Of a DNA stretch of 41,878 bases, positions 33,132 to 41,071 are shown piece after piece (the first letter of the stretch is position 1; every line of letters starts with the position of its first letter). A program made the translations under genes and the position numbers. Below the pieces are notes generated by a model. The model saw only the letters and a list, made by a program, of their open reading frames with translations. It was not told the origin of the DNA and searched no databases. The DNA is from an uncultured Pelagibacteraceae bacterium (lineage in GTDB: Bacteria; Pseudomonadota; Alphaproteobacteria; Pelagibacterales; Pelagibacteraceae): positions 1 through 41,878 of the forward strand of contig CABZAZ010000006.1 of the NCBI GenBank assembly GCA_902523895.1, written 5' to 3'.

Positions 33132-34100
33132 ATGAAAAAGTTTTTCATTAAAATTTGTAGATTTTTTGGCTTTGAAATTATTGATCAAAATGAATTTACC
33201 TCTCCTACATTAAGTAAAGAATTGAATGAAGATCTCTCAATTTTTAATGAAAAATCAATAGTCTTACCTTTGGGAGAAGTCAAAATTACAAGAAAAGTAA
33301 ACTCAATTCTAATAATTGTTAGAGTAAATACAGAAGTTGAGGTTTGGGATCAAAATAAAAGAAGATTATTTGAAAACCCAAAGTTAGAATATTCAACTAG
33401 ATCAATAAAATCATTGATAAACTCTATTAATCTTTGCCAAAGTAAATATCAGGATGTAGTAATCAAAACAATAATTCTAGATGACTCTTCAAAAAATGAA
33501 AATCTTAATAAAATTAAAGAAATAGTAAAAGATGTTAATGCTAATATTATTTCCCTAGACACAAAAAAATTTGAAACAAAAATAAAAAAACAAAAAACAC
33601 AAGAAACTTTCTCTAATTTAGCAAGTTTACTTCAATCTTTTGAGATCGGGAAAGACATGGGGGAGGACTTAATTTTTTTTGTTGAGGACGATTATCTTCA
33701 TTTTGAAACCATGTTAGAAGAGATGATTGCTACATATGAAAGAGTGTCGTCTCAAATAGGTAAGGATATTTTTATGTGTCCTACTGATTACCCATATCTT
33801 TATATGAATAATGAAAAAACCAATATTTTGATTGGAAACAAAAGACACTGGAGAACAATTAGCAAGACACTATGCACTTTTTTGACTAGCAAAAAATTAT
33901 TAAATCTATACTGGGAAAATTTTTCAAAGAATTGTGAAGATCGTCACGATCCTTTTGAAAAATATATTAACGAGATTTATGAAAACGAGTTCTGTATATC
34001 TCCCTTAAAAAGTTTATCCGTCCATTTAACAAACATAAATTCAAGTTACGGTTTATCACCTTTTATAAATTATAAAGATCTGTGGGATAAGAATAAATAA
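33132..34100 (+). CDS. glycosyltransferase-like (GT-A fold) protein, uncertain
   Basis: A 322-aa soluble protein with no firm family match. The region from about residue 55 to 215 has the alternation of a GT2-type domain: a strand into TIILDDSS (115-120), then a helix, then VEDDYLH (184-190) at the place of the metal-binding DxD. FMCPTDYPYLY and a later HWRTISKTLCTFL could bind acceptor or nucleotide. No membrane segment is seen. It stands alone between the rhodanese (34 bp away, divergent) and a terminator hairpin. Role in surface polysaccharide is a guess. Confidence 0.6.
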   Translation: MKKFFIKICRFFGFEIIDQNEFTSPTLSKELNEDLSIFNEKSIVLPLGEVKITRKVNSILIIVRVNTEVEVWDQNKRRLFENPKLEYSTRSIKSLINSINLCQSKYQDVVIKTIILDDSSKNENLNKIKEIVKDVNANIISLDTKKFETKIKKQKTQETFSNLASLLQSFEIGKDMGEDLIFFVEDDYLHFETMLEEMIATYERVSSQIGKDIFMCPTDYPYLYMNNEKTNILIGNKRHWRTISKTLCTFLTSKKLLNLYWENFSKNCEDRHDPFEKYINEIYENEFCISPLKSLSVHLTNINSSYGLSPFINYKDLWDKNK

Positions 34101-34121
34101 GCCCCTTGAGGGAGGGGCTTA
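34098..34121 (+). terminator. hairpin terminator after the glycosyltransferase-like gene
   Basis: A stem of nine pairs, TAAGCCCCT / AGGGGCTTA, with a six-base loop, starts at the stop codon of the gene ending at 34100. It is followed by TTATTT, a weak T-rich tail. It is one of only three strong GC-rich hairpins in the window and could also act on minus-strand transcripts from amt. Confidence 0.75.
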
Positions 34122-34145
34122 TTATTTAACTAACTAAGAGAAAGT

Positions 34146-34200
34146 TAGGGACCCTTCTATGAGTATTCGCTGAGAATATACAGAGAGCGAAGGATCCCTA
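34146..34200 (-). ncRNA. structured 3' UTR or terminator-like element downstream of amt
   Basis: Twelve-base arms (34146-34157 and 34189-34200) pair completely on the minus-strand RNA with one G-U wobble, while the plus-strand RNA would have an A-C mismatch. This indicates that the minus transcript, reading out of amt, is the functional one. The 31-nt apical region can form a second short bulged hairpin (GUAUAUUC with GAAUAC). It starts 13 nt after the amt stop. It has no U-run, so mRNA protection or a small processed RNA are alternatives to termination. Confidence 0.5.
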
Positions 34201-34212
34201 TGTTGTTAACAA

Positions 34213-35514
34213 CTAGTCACGTATTGCATATGCAATTACACCAGTTTCAGTTACATCAGTACCTTTGGTCTCACCTTCTTTACTTAACCTTAGGCCAATA
34301 GTTGCTTTGATAGCGCTAAATGCAATATAAGCGACTATAAATACAAATATGTTAACTGATAACACGCCAATTAACTGTGAACTAAAAGCTGCATCTGAAT
34401 TTGTAGCTGGAACGATTAATGTTCCCCAAATCCCTGCAAACAAGTGTGCTGGTATCGCACCTACTACATCATCAATTTTCAATGAGAATAGCAGTTTTGT
34501 ACCATAAACTACGATTAAACCACCTACAGCACCAATTAGGATAGCTGCGAAAGGTGATGGAGCTAATGGTTCAGCTGTTACTGCAACCAATCCACCAATA
34601 CATCCATTTAACATTTGAACTACATCTGTTTTACCAAAATGTAATCTAGTGATAATAGCGGCACCTATTACTCCACCTGCACCAGCTAAGAATGTATTCA
34701 TGAAAATTGTTGATACAGCAATTGCATCAACAGCAGTTCCCATAGCTAATTGTGAACCACCATTAAAGCCAAACCAACCTAGCCATAAAATAAATACACC
34801 TATTGTTACCAATGGGATTGACGAAGCTGCAAACGGCTTAAGTGGCGCTGGAGCACCAGACTTTGTAAATCTTCCAAGTCTCGGACCAATGATCATAGCA
34901 CCTGCTAATGCAGCAGCTCCACCAGTTGAGTGTACTAAAGTTGAACCAGCAAAATCAGAAAAACCTGCTTCTGCTAACCAGCCTCCACCCCACTGCCAAC
35001 CCATTACTATTGGATAAATGATTCCAGAAAGAATTGCAGCAAATACGAAGAATGGCCATAATTTAATTCTCTCTGCCATTGTACCAGAAACTATTGAAAC
35101 AGTAGTTGCACAGAAAACCATTTGGAAATACCAATCTGATCCATCTGAATAACCAGTATCAACAGCACTAGCATCTGACCAAGGAATAAATTTACCAATG
35201 TAACCACCTTCTGGTATCCCGTAGGCCAAATTATAACCTACTAACCAGAACATAATTCCTGCAATTGAAAATAAACCTATATTTTTTGCACAGATTACAG
35301 ATACACTTTTTGATGTAACCATACCTGACTCTAACATTGCGAATCCAGCTGCCATAAACATTACTAAGAAACCGCAAATTAGAAATAATAGAGTATTAAA
35401 AATAAACCCCACTTCGGCAGAAACTGTTGTATCTGCCATTCCAGCACTACTCATGTTTAATAAAAAAATTAAACTAATAAGTGGCGCACTTATTACTTTT
35501 ATTAATTTAGTCAT
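34213..35514 (-). CDS. amtB: ammonium transporter (Amt)
   Basis: A 433-aa Amt/MEP/Rh protein with a signal-peptide-like first segment (residues 1-28) and eleven helices. LVHSTGGAAALAGAMIIGPR holds the first twin His, and GAIPAHLFAGIWGTL the second. It carries ammonium into the cell at low concentrations. The usual partner glnK is not adjacent. A strong Shine-Dalgarno (GGGAGG) lies 5-10 nt before the ATG, inside a short potential hairpin. An inverted repeat 74-90 bp upstream may be an operator for nitrogen control. Confidence 0.95.
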   Translation of the reverse strand: MTKLIKVISAPLISLIFLLNMSSAGMADTTVSAEVGFIFNTLLFLICGFLVMFMAAGFAMLESGMVTSKSVSVICAKNIGLFSIAGIMFWLVGYNLAYGIPEGGYIGKFIPWSDASAVDTGYSDGSDWYFQMVFCATTVSIVSGTMAERIKLWPFFVFAAILSGIIYPIVMGWQWGGGWLAEAGFSDFAGSTLVHSTGGAAALAGAMIIGPRLGRFTKSGAPAPLKPFAASSIPLVTIGVFILWLGWFGFNGGSQLAMGTAVDAIAVSTIFMNTFLAGAGGVIGAAIITRLHFGKTDVVQMLNGCIGGLVAVTAEPLAPSPFAAILIGAVGGLIVVYGTKLLFSLKIDDVVGAIPAHLFAGIWGTLIVPATNSDAAFSSQLIGVLSVNIFVFIVAYIAFSAIKATIGLRLSKEGETKGTDVTETGVIAYAIRD

Positions 35515-35587
35515 AAGACCTCCCTGTTAAAGAGGGCTTTTTTATTTTATTAAACTTTAAAAACTAACGCTGATTACGTAAATTTGG

Positions 35588-35604
35588 TATGCATTATTTG
35601 CATA
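35588..35604. promoter_or_regulatory. TATGCA-N5-TGCATA inverted repeat upstream of amt
   Basis: A perfect 6-5-6 inverted repeat, 74-90 bp before the amt start. The TGCA half-sites with this spacing are reminiscent of NtrC/NtrX-family sites (TGCA-type dyads). It lies just beyond the HU hairpin on the minus strand, where an amt promoter would be expected. Confidence 0.4.
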
Positions 35605-35609
35605 TAGAA

Positions 35610-35640
35610 ACAGCCTTAACGAGAGTTTCGTTAAGGCTGT
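35610..35640 (-). terminator. hairpin terminator after the HU gene
   Basis: A perfect 13-bp stem, ACAGCCTTAACGA / TCGTTAAGGCTGT, with a five-base loop, starts 9 nt after the HU stop on the minus strand. The following sequence on that strand is TTCTATATG, a weak U tract. It should separate HU from amt transcription. Confidence 0.8.
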
Positions 35641-35649
35641 AAAAAGATG

Positions 35650-35925
35650 TTATTTATTGAATACTTCTTTTAAAGCTTTTGCTGGTAAAAACTTAACTTT
35701 TTGAGACGCAGCGATTTGAATCTGTTCTCCTGTTCTCGGATTTCTTCCAACTCTAGCTTTTCTCTTAGCTACTTTGTAAGTACCAAAACCAGCAATTTTT
35801 ACTGAGTCGTCAGCTTTTAAAGCATCTAAAATTGTGTTGGTAATTGTATCAAAAGTTCTTTCAGCATCAGCTTTACTTAGATTTAATGCTCCAGAAATTT
35901 TGACTACTAGTTGTTTTTTATTCAT
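35650..35925 (-). CDS. hup: HU family DNA-binding protein
   Basis: A 91-aa histone-like protein. MNKKQLVVKISGALNLSKADAER is the dimerisation helix region, VKIAGFGTYKVAKRKAR the beta-saddle and GRNPRTGEQIQIAASQKVKF the DNA-binding arm with the intercalating Pro. It bends and compacts DNA as a dimer. It is monocistronic, with a 154-bp upstream region and its own terminator. Complete and normal in length. Confidence 0.97.
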   Translation of the reverse strand: MNKKQLVVKISGALNLSKADAERTFDTITNTILDALKADDSVKIAGFGTYKVAKRKARVGRNPRTGEQIQIAASQKVKFLPAKALKEVFNK

Positions 35926-36011
35926 TTTAGCTCCGGTTTTATTAGGTTATTTTCATTGTTGTCAAAAGTGTTGATAAATCAAGACTTTTTTTAGTATATT
36001 AAAAAAAGTTA

Positions 36012-36029
36012 TACACAACATATTGTGTA
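36012..36029. promoter_or_regulatory. TACACAA-N4-TTGTGTA inverted repeat upstream of HU
   Basis: A perfect 7-4-7 dyad in the 154-bp region between rseP and HU, about 87-104 bp before the HU start. It could be an operator for HU. The left half overlaps TTATACACA, a match to a DnaA box, but a single such match is expected by chance in DNA of this composition. Confidence 0.35.
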
Positions 36030-36079
36030 ATTCAAAAAAATGTTGATTTTATTGGGTTTTTAGACTTTTCAAGAAAATG

Positions 36080-37192
36080 TTAATTCAATAATCCAAGGTC
36101 TTTAAGGTCGTTGAAAGTTGTGAAAAACATCAAAGATATTAATAAAAATATTCCGATTCGAAAAAAACCTTCTTGCGTTTTTTGAGATAACGGACGACCT
36201 AAAACTTTTTCAAATGCATAAAACATTAAATGTCCCCCATCAAGCATTGGGATTGGAAACAAATTAACTAAACCAAGACTTATTGAAATATATGCCATCA
36301 TGCTGATAAATGCCAAAACACCAAATTCTGCAACCTGGCCTGAAATTTTTGCTATTCTTATTGGTCCTCCAAGCTGAGAGGTATCAGCTTTACCAAAAAT
36401 CATTGCACCAATATATTTTAAGGATGAAATTCCTACAAAATAAACTTCATGAGCAGCATGATATATAGCTTGTGCAGGTCCTAATTTAACATGATTAATC
36501 TCATTATTATAAGCCCCTAATTTTATACCAACTATTCTTTTGTTAAGTTTGTTTCCTAAATTATCCTCACCTGTAACAATATTAGGTTTTACTTTTAAAA
36601 TCAGCTCATCATATGAACGTTTCACTTTAAAATCTATGATTTCATCAGTGGACATAGTAATGAATTTAGAGACATCCATAATACTTTCAACTTTGTTGCC
36701 ATCTATTTCTAAAATTACATCATTTTGTTTTAATCCTCCAGCCATAGCAGGGCTATCTTTCTGAACTTCATTGATGACGGCTGGTGTAAAATCTTTACCA
36801 ACAAAAGTATAAATTGAGAAAAAAATTACTAAAGCTAATAAAAAGTTTGCTAAAGGACCACCAAAAACAATTAAACTTCTTTGATATAGAGGTTTAAGAG
36901 TAAATAATTTTTTTTGGTCCTCTTCACTATATTTTTCTAAAATTTCTTTATGATCCGCTTGAGAATATACATTTCTATCCCCAAAAAATTTTACGTATCC
37001 TCCTAGAGGTATCCAGCATATTTTCCACCTTGTTCCTGATTTATCATTCCAACCAAAAATTTCCTTACCAAATCCTATAGAAAAATCAGTAACACCTACT
37101 CCAAATTTTTTAGCAAAGTAATAATGACCATATTCGTGAATAAAGACGACAATTAAAATTAAAATGATAAAAGGTAAAATATAACTTAGCAT
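36080..37192 (-). CDS. rseP: RIP metalloprotease RseP (site-2 protease, M50)
   Basis: A 370-aa membrane protease that cleaves transmembrane substrates, classically anti-sigma factors. The zinc site is H19-E20-Y-G-H23 in the first helix, followed by FAKKFGVGVTDFSIGFG. One PDZ domain sits near residues 125-205 (SPAMAGGLKQNDVILEIDG). The second active motif is NLFPIPMLDGGHL with the catalytic Asp. It usually lies between dxr and bamA; here it follows a glutamine amidotransferase after 7 bp, an unusual context. Confidence 0.95.
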   Translation of the reverse strand: MLSYILPFIILILIVVFIHEYGHYYFAKKFGVGVTDFSIGFGKEIFGWNDKSGTRWKICWIPLGGYVKFFGDRNVYSQADHKEILEKYSEEDQKKLFTLKPLYQRSLIVFGGPLANFLLALVIFFSIYTFVGKDFTPAVINEVQKDSPAMAGGLKQNDVILEIDGNKVESIMDVSKFITMSTDEIIDFKVKRSYDELILKVKPNIVTGEDNLGNKLNKRIVGIKLGAYNNEINHVKLGPAQAIYHAAHEVYFVGISSLKYIGAMIFGKADTSQLGGPIRIAKISGQVAEFGVLAFISMMAYISISLGLVNLFPIPMLDGGHLMFYAFEKVLGRPLSQKTQEGFFRIGIFLLISLMFFTTFNDLKDLGLLN

Positions 37193-37199
37193 TTTTAAA

Positions 37200-37988
37200 T
37201 CAATTAATACTATCTATCCAATTTTTTAACTCAATCATTCTTTGAGACTTATTTGACACAGCAATTTCTTTTTTTATAAATAATATGTGATTTTTAATTT
37301 CTTCCTCATCTCTAAATACTTTTCTAGTTTGGATTAATCTGTCCTTCCTAAACTCAATTAAACTTATCATTTTCTCATAAGAAATTTCTGGGTGATACTG
37401 TAACCCATAAATTTTCGATTTTCCAACTGTGAAATATAAACCTTGTACTTTATTAATCTTATTTGATGCTAAACAAATTCCGTTTGATGGTAATTTTACT
37501 ACCTCATCAAAATTAAATGCTGGAGAATTAAAATTATTATTCTTATTCTTATAAATAGAATTATTTAATCCTTCATTATTAATTATAATCTCATTTGCTA
37601 TTCCAATATGAGATTTTTCTGCTTTTTTTACCTCTCCTCCTGCAGCAGTTACTGCAACTTGCATTCCCCAACATATCGCTAAAATATTTTTAACTTGTTT
37701 TTGGCATTCCCTCATAAATTCAATTTGTCTTTTAATCTCTGGTGTATTGTTATAAATGTTTAAACTACTTCCGCCCCAAATTAATCCATCATATTTTGGA
37801 AGTTTATTTTTTACATCATCTAAATTTTGGTCCGAGGATGGATTAATAACATCAAAATGGTAATTATTATTTAATCCATTAAGACTATCTTTTAAACTTT
37901 CAGTATGTGTTTGAATACCTACTTTTAAAAAATTTTGATTTTCCTCTTTTAAATTTCCCTCAACTATCAAAATATTAAGATTTTTCAT
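37200..37988 (-). CDS. class I glutamine amidotransferase (GATase1, GuaA-N-like), unknown acceptor
   Basis: A 262-aa stand-alone GATase1 domain. The nucleophile is C106 in AICWGMQ, and H199 and E201 in LQYHPEI complete the triad; DGLIWGGSSLNIY is the oxyanion region. It resembles the GMP-synthase-like amidotransferase proteins (COG0518 type) that act as gamma-glutamyl hydrolases or feed an unknown synthetase. A polar C-terminal extension of about 55 residues follows the domain. Its ATG directly follows the alcohol dehydrogenase stop (TAAATG), so the two are coupled. Confidence 0.85.
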   Translation of the reverse strand: MKNLNILIVEGNLKEENQNFLKVGIQTHTESLKDSLNGLNNNYHFDVINPSSDQNLDDVKNKLPKYDGLIWGGSSLNIYNNTPEIKRQIEFMRECQKQVKNILAICWGMQVAVTAAGGEVKKAEKSHIGIANEIIINNEGLNNSIYKNKNNNFNSPAFNFDEVVKLPSNGICLASNKINKVQGLYFTVGKSKIYGLQYHPEISYEKMISLIEFRKDRLIQTRKVFRDEEEIKNHILFIKKEIAVSNKSQRMIELKNWIDSIN

Positions 37989-39152
37989 TTAAAACAAATT
38001 ACCAGACATACTGTGTTGATACATTATTTTCATGTCTTCAATGCTCAATTTTTTTGGATTACCATTAGTTGATGGATCCTCTAAAGCCATTTTTGATAAA
38101 CGATCAATTTGTAAATCTTTTTCACTTATAACACTTGATAATTTATGTGGAATTTCAAATTTTTCTCTTATATCTAAAATCCATTTTAAAAAACCATCGA
38201 AAGACTTATCTTTTAATTCAAGATATTCTGAAATCTTTTTAACTTTACTCTCAATTACATCTCTGTTGAAAGTTAAAACATATGGCATGAAAATTGCATT
38301 TGATAGGCCATGATGAAGGTTATTTAAAGCGTTTACTGGGTGGCTTAAAGAATGAATTGCGCCTAAGCCTTTTTGGAATGCGGTAGATCCCATACTTGCA
38401 GCTGTTAGCATGTTCATTCTGGCTTCAAGGTTAGATCCATTTTTATATGCCTCTGGTAACCATTTAGAAATTAATTTCATACCTTCTAAAGCTATTCCAT
38501 CAGCCATTGGATGATAACCCGGGGCACAAAATGCCTCTAGATTATGAGCTAATGCATCCATGCCTGTTGCTGCAGTCATTTTTTTTGGTAAATCTATTGT
38601 TAAAACTGGATCTAAAATAACTATGGATGGTAAAAATTTTGGATGAAATATAATTTTTTTGATTCCTAGCTTTTCATTCAAAATAACAGATGCTCTACCT
38701 GTTTCAGAACCTGTTCCAGCTGTAGTGGGCACTGCTATAATAGGAGCAACCTTATTTGAGTCAGCTTTGGTCCAATTATCACCAATATCCTCAAAATCCC
38801 ACAGTGATAAAGTTTGACCTATCATAAATGCAATTGCCTTTCCAACATCAAGACCACTTCCACCACCAAAAGCAATCACACCATCACAATTTTTTTCTTT
38901 ATAATGTTTCACACCATCACTTACATTTTTACCTGTTGGATTGCCAATCACATCATGAAATAATTCGGCTGATAAATTATTATCTTTTAAATTCGATAAA
39001 GCATCTTTAACAATAGTTGATTGTCCAAGTCCTTTGTCGGTCACCAATAAAGGTTTATTTACATTTAAATTTTTACAAGCTATACTTAAATCTTTAATTC
39101 TATTTTCACCCACCCACATTGTAGTAGGATAATTCCAATTAAACTTTTTCAT
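37989..39152 (-). CDS. iron-containing alcohol dehydrogenase
   Basis: A 387-aa group III alcohol dehydrogenase. The NAD motif GGGS is at residues 96-99 (AFGGGSGLDVGKA), and PTTAGTGSE follows at 142-150. Metal ligands by alignment with FucO are D199, H203, H267 and H281. Members oxidise or reduce short alcohols, glycols and aldehydes; SAR11 relatives have been discussed for methanol and similar alcohols. The substrate is not set by sequence. It is coupled to the amidotransferase gene and follows the MBL gene by 6 bp. Confidence 0.93.
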   Translation of the reverse strand: MKKFNWNYPTTMWVGENRIKDLSIACKNLNVNKPLLVTDKGLGQSTIVKDALSNLKDNNLSAELFHDVIGNPTGKNVSDGVKHYKEKNCDGVIAFGGGSGLDVGKAIAFMIGQTLSLWDFEDIGDNWTKADSNKVAPIIAVPTTAGTGSETGRASVILNEKLGIKKIIFHPKFLPSIVILDPVLTIDLPKKMTAATGMDALAHNLEAFCAPGYHPMADGIALEGMKLISKWLPEAYKNGSNLEARMNMLTAASMGSTAFQKGLGAIHSLSHPVNALNNLHHGLSNAIFMPYVLTFNRDVIESKVKKISEYLELKDKSFDGFLKWILDIREKFEIPHKLSSVISEKDLQIDRLSKMALEDPSTNGNPKKLSIEDMKIMYQHSMSGNLF

Positions 39153-39158
39153 AAATTT

Positions 39159-40217
39159 TTATTTAATAATATCTGATATTTTTGAAATTTGACCAATCTT
39201 AAAAATAAGTGCATCCTCTTTATCAAATCCATATTCTTTAGCATTATCTTTAAATCTTATTGGTGGTTCCATAATTGGCTCCAAAGATAATACAAAAGTT
39301 CCCCAGTGCATACCAAGTACCTTTTTACTTTTCAAATCTCTTCCAATTTTGAGAGCCTCTTCTGGATTGGTATGATAAATAGATTTATCTTTGTAAGGCA
39401 TAATTGGATAAAAATTATATGCACCAATGTTGATTATGGTTAAATCAATTGGTCCATATTTTTTTCCTAAATCTTTATAAATATTTCCATATCCTGTATC
39501 ACAGGCAAATAATATTTTTTTTCCATTATATTCAATTAAAAAACTTCCCCACAAAGTTTTGTTGGTGTCTGTTAAACTTCTTTTTGACCAATGAACAGCC
39601 GGAAGAAAAGTAACTTTTAAATTTTTATTAATATTAATTTCATCATACCAATCCATCTCATTGATATCTCGATATCCATTCGTTTTAAAATATTTGCTAA
39701 GTTTTAATGGAACCAAAACTTTGGAGTCCTTAAAAGGAAATTTCCTTATTGTCATCATATCTTGATGATCATAATGATTGTGGGTGAGTAAAAATAAATC
39801 AATTTTAGGTATCTCGCTTAATTTTAATGCTGGTTCAGTAAACCTTTTTGGTCCAAATATTAGTGGACCTGCATTCTTCGAAAAAACTGGATCAGTAATA
39901 ATAGTAGTATCTCCTAATTTAATAATAAATGTAGCATGACCAATCCAAGCAATATAATCATTATCTTTATATTTTTCTAAGTTTCTCAATACTATATTTT
40001 TTTCTAAAACGTGACCTTCAGAAATTGTCATATCAAGTTTCTTTTTCTCTTGATTAAAAATTTTGTAAGACCATTTTACATTTGGATCTCGTTTTGGTGA
40101 GCCTTCAGGATTCCTAAAAGTACCGTTAGAGAGATGATGATAAGGTTTTTTTTCCATAGCAAATGTCAAATTGTGTAAACTTAAAACTAAAATTAGAAAA
40201 TATAAAAAATTTATCAT
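39159..40217 (-). CDS. MBL-fold metallo-hydrolase, NAPE-PLD/UlaG-like, exported
   Basis: A 352-aa metallo-beta-lactamase-fold protein. Residues 1-20 form a signal peptide (INFLYFLILVLSLHNLTFA). The metal motif H146-x-H148-x-D150-H151 lies in LLTHNHYDHQD, with WIGHATFIIKLGDTTIITDPVFS before it and FACDTGYG and MHWGTFVLSLEP after, which is the pattern of NAPE-phospholipase D-like hydrolases. HHLSNGTFRNPEG near the N-terminus is also typical of that group. It probably acts in the periplasm or on membrane lipids. Same-strand neighbours are 6 and 33 bp away. Confidence 0.9.
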   Translation of the reverse strand: MINFLYFLILVLSLHNLTFAMEKKPYHHLSNGTFRNPEGSPKRDPNVKWSYKIFNQEKKKLDMTISEGHVLEKNIVLRNLEKYKDNDYIAWIGHATFIIKLGDTTIITDPVFSKNAGPLIFGPKRFTEPALKLSEIPKIDLFLLTHNHYDHQDMMTIRKFPFKDSKVLVPLKLSKYFKTNGYRDINEMDWYDEININKNLKVTFLPAVHWSKRSLTDTNKTLWGSFLIEYNGKKILFACDTGYGNIYKDLGKKYGPIDLTIINIGAYNFYPIMPYKDKSIYHTNPEEALKIGRDLKSKKVLGMHWGTFVLSLEPIMEPPIRFKDNAKEYGFDKEDALIFKIGQISKISDIIK

Positions 40218-40250
40218 ATATCTTTTTATTTTATATGAATTTAAAATTTT

Positions 40251-40880
40251 TTATTCTTTTATTATTTCATACTCAAAATTTTGAGTAGTTTCGTTGACTT
40301 GTAAAAGTTTCGCACCATTTTTACTATGAAATTTTGTAGCCATTTCAGTTAGAGGAGAGAGCGTGACTAATCTATTTAAATGGTTAGATTTTTTAATCTT
40401 TTTGTAAACTTCCTTAACAATCAATTTTCCACCACCTTTTTTTTTAGACCAAACTGTATAAGCAATAGCAATCTGGCCAACATTTTGACCTCTGTGAGTG
40501 CTTTGTAGATGAGCATCTTGGCTAAATTTATCTAGCTCCTCTACATTTATTGGTACTTTATTAGTAAAAGCGAAGCACATTACAGCATGAATTTCTTTTT
40601 TGTATTTTACACCGTATATTTTTCTGCCGTGACTTCTTCTGAAAGTCACACTTAATTCTGGTCTAACTGGATCTTCAGAAACATTACATTCTTTTAGTTC
40701 AACTAATTCAGCACCTTTAACCCAGCCAAAAAAGTCATCAATGTTTTTATTAATTATTTGTTTATTTTTTCGAATTCTAGCTTTAATTCTCGGTTTAAAT
40801 TTTTTTGAGTTTTTTAAACTATTATTATCTAGATATTTCTCTGCTAGTTTATTTCTTACATTTTTAAAAATCTCTTTCAT
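40251..40880 (-). CDS. unknown protein, possibly GNAT-like
   Basis: A 209-aa soluble protein with no firm family match. A very basic helical start (residues 1-45) leads into a mixed domain with HAVMCFAFTNKVP, STHRGQNVGQIAIAYTVWSKKKGGGKLIVKEVYKKIK and RLVTLSPLTEMATKFHSKNGA. The strand-helix-strand order with RGQNVGQIAI and TLSPLTEMATKFHSKNGA recalls N-acyltransferase (GNAT) folds, including the malonyl-CoA decarboxylase C-terminal type. This is an inference from pattern only. Confidence 0.65.
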   Translation of the reverse strand: MKEIFKNVRNKLAEKYLDNNSLKNSKKFKPRIKARIRKNKQIINKNIDDFFGWVKGAELVELKECNVSEDPVRPELSVTFRRSHGRKIYGVKYKKEIHAVMCFAFTNKVPINVEELDKFSQDAHLQSTHRGQNVGQIAIAYTVWSKKKGGGKLIVKEVYKKIKKSNHLNRLVTLSPLTEMATKFHSKNGAKLLQVNETTQNFEYEIIKE

Positions 40881-40903
40881 TTTTTAATTTTTATTTATTT
40901 TAA

Positions 40904-41068
40904 CTAAAAGTATAATAAAGCAAAAATTATCCCTAAAATTATTACTGTAATCGTAGCAACAATGTAATTTATCTTAATATTAAACTTTTTATAAATCGTC
41001 TCATTTATCTTATCCCAGAATAGAACTAACAAAAATATAGCAATTGCAGGTATGATAAATTTAATCAT
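40904..41068 (-). CDS. small two-span membrane protein, unknown function
   Basis: A 54-aa ORF, ATG at 41066-41068, TAG at 40904-40906. Two hydrophobic helices (FIIPAIAIFLLVLFW and INYIVATITVIILGIIFALLYF) are joined by a charged loop (DKINETIYKKFNIK). It starts 3 bp after the regulator gene stop and ends 23 bp before the next gene, so it belongs to the same transcript. No family recognised. Confidence 0.62.
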   Translation of the reverse strand: MIKFIIPAIAIFLLVLFWDKINETIYKKFNIKINYIVATITVIILGIIFALLYF

Positions 41069-41071
41069 CGA

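Noticed and set aside
32714..33148. Longer rhodanese start at 33148
   Set aside because: It would overlap the divergent gene start by 17 bp and adds a hydrophobic leader not expected in this family; the internal ATG at 33095-33097 fits the conserved N-terminus.
34649..35017. Plus-strand open frame of 122 codons opposite amt
   Set aside because: The reverse-strand frame arises from the Ala/Gly-rich Amt helices. No start context and no plausible protein features.
36009..36017. TTATACACA, a perfect DnaA-box match next to HU, as an origin signal
   Set aside because: From base composition a few matches to TTATNCACA are expected by chance in a window this size, no cluster of boxes is seen, and no dnaA, parAB or hemE-type origin neighbours are present.
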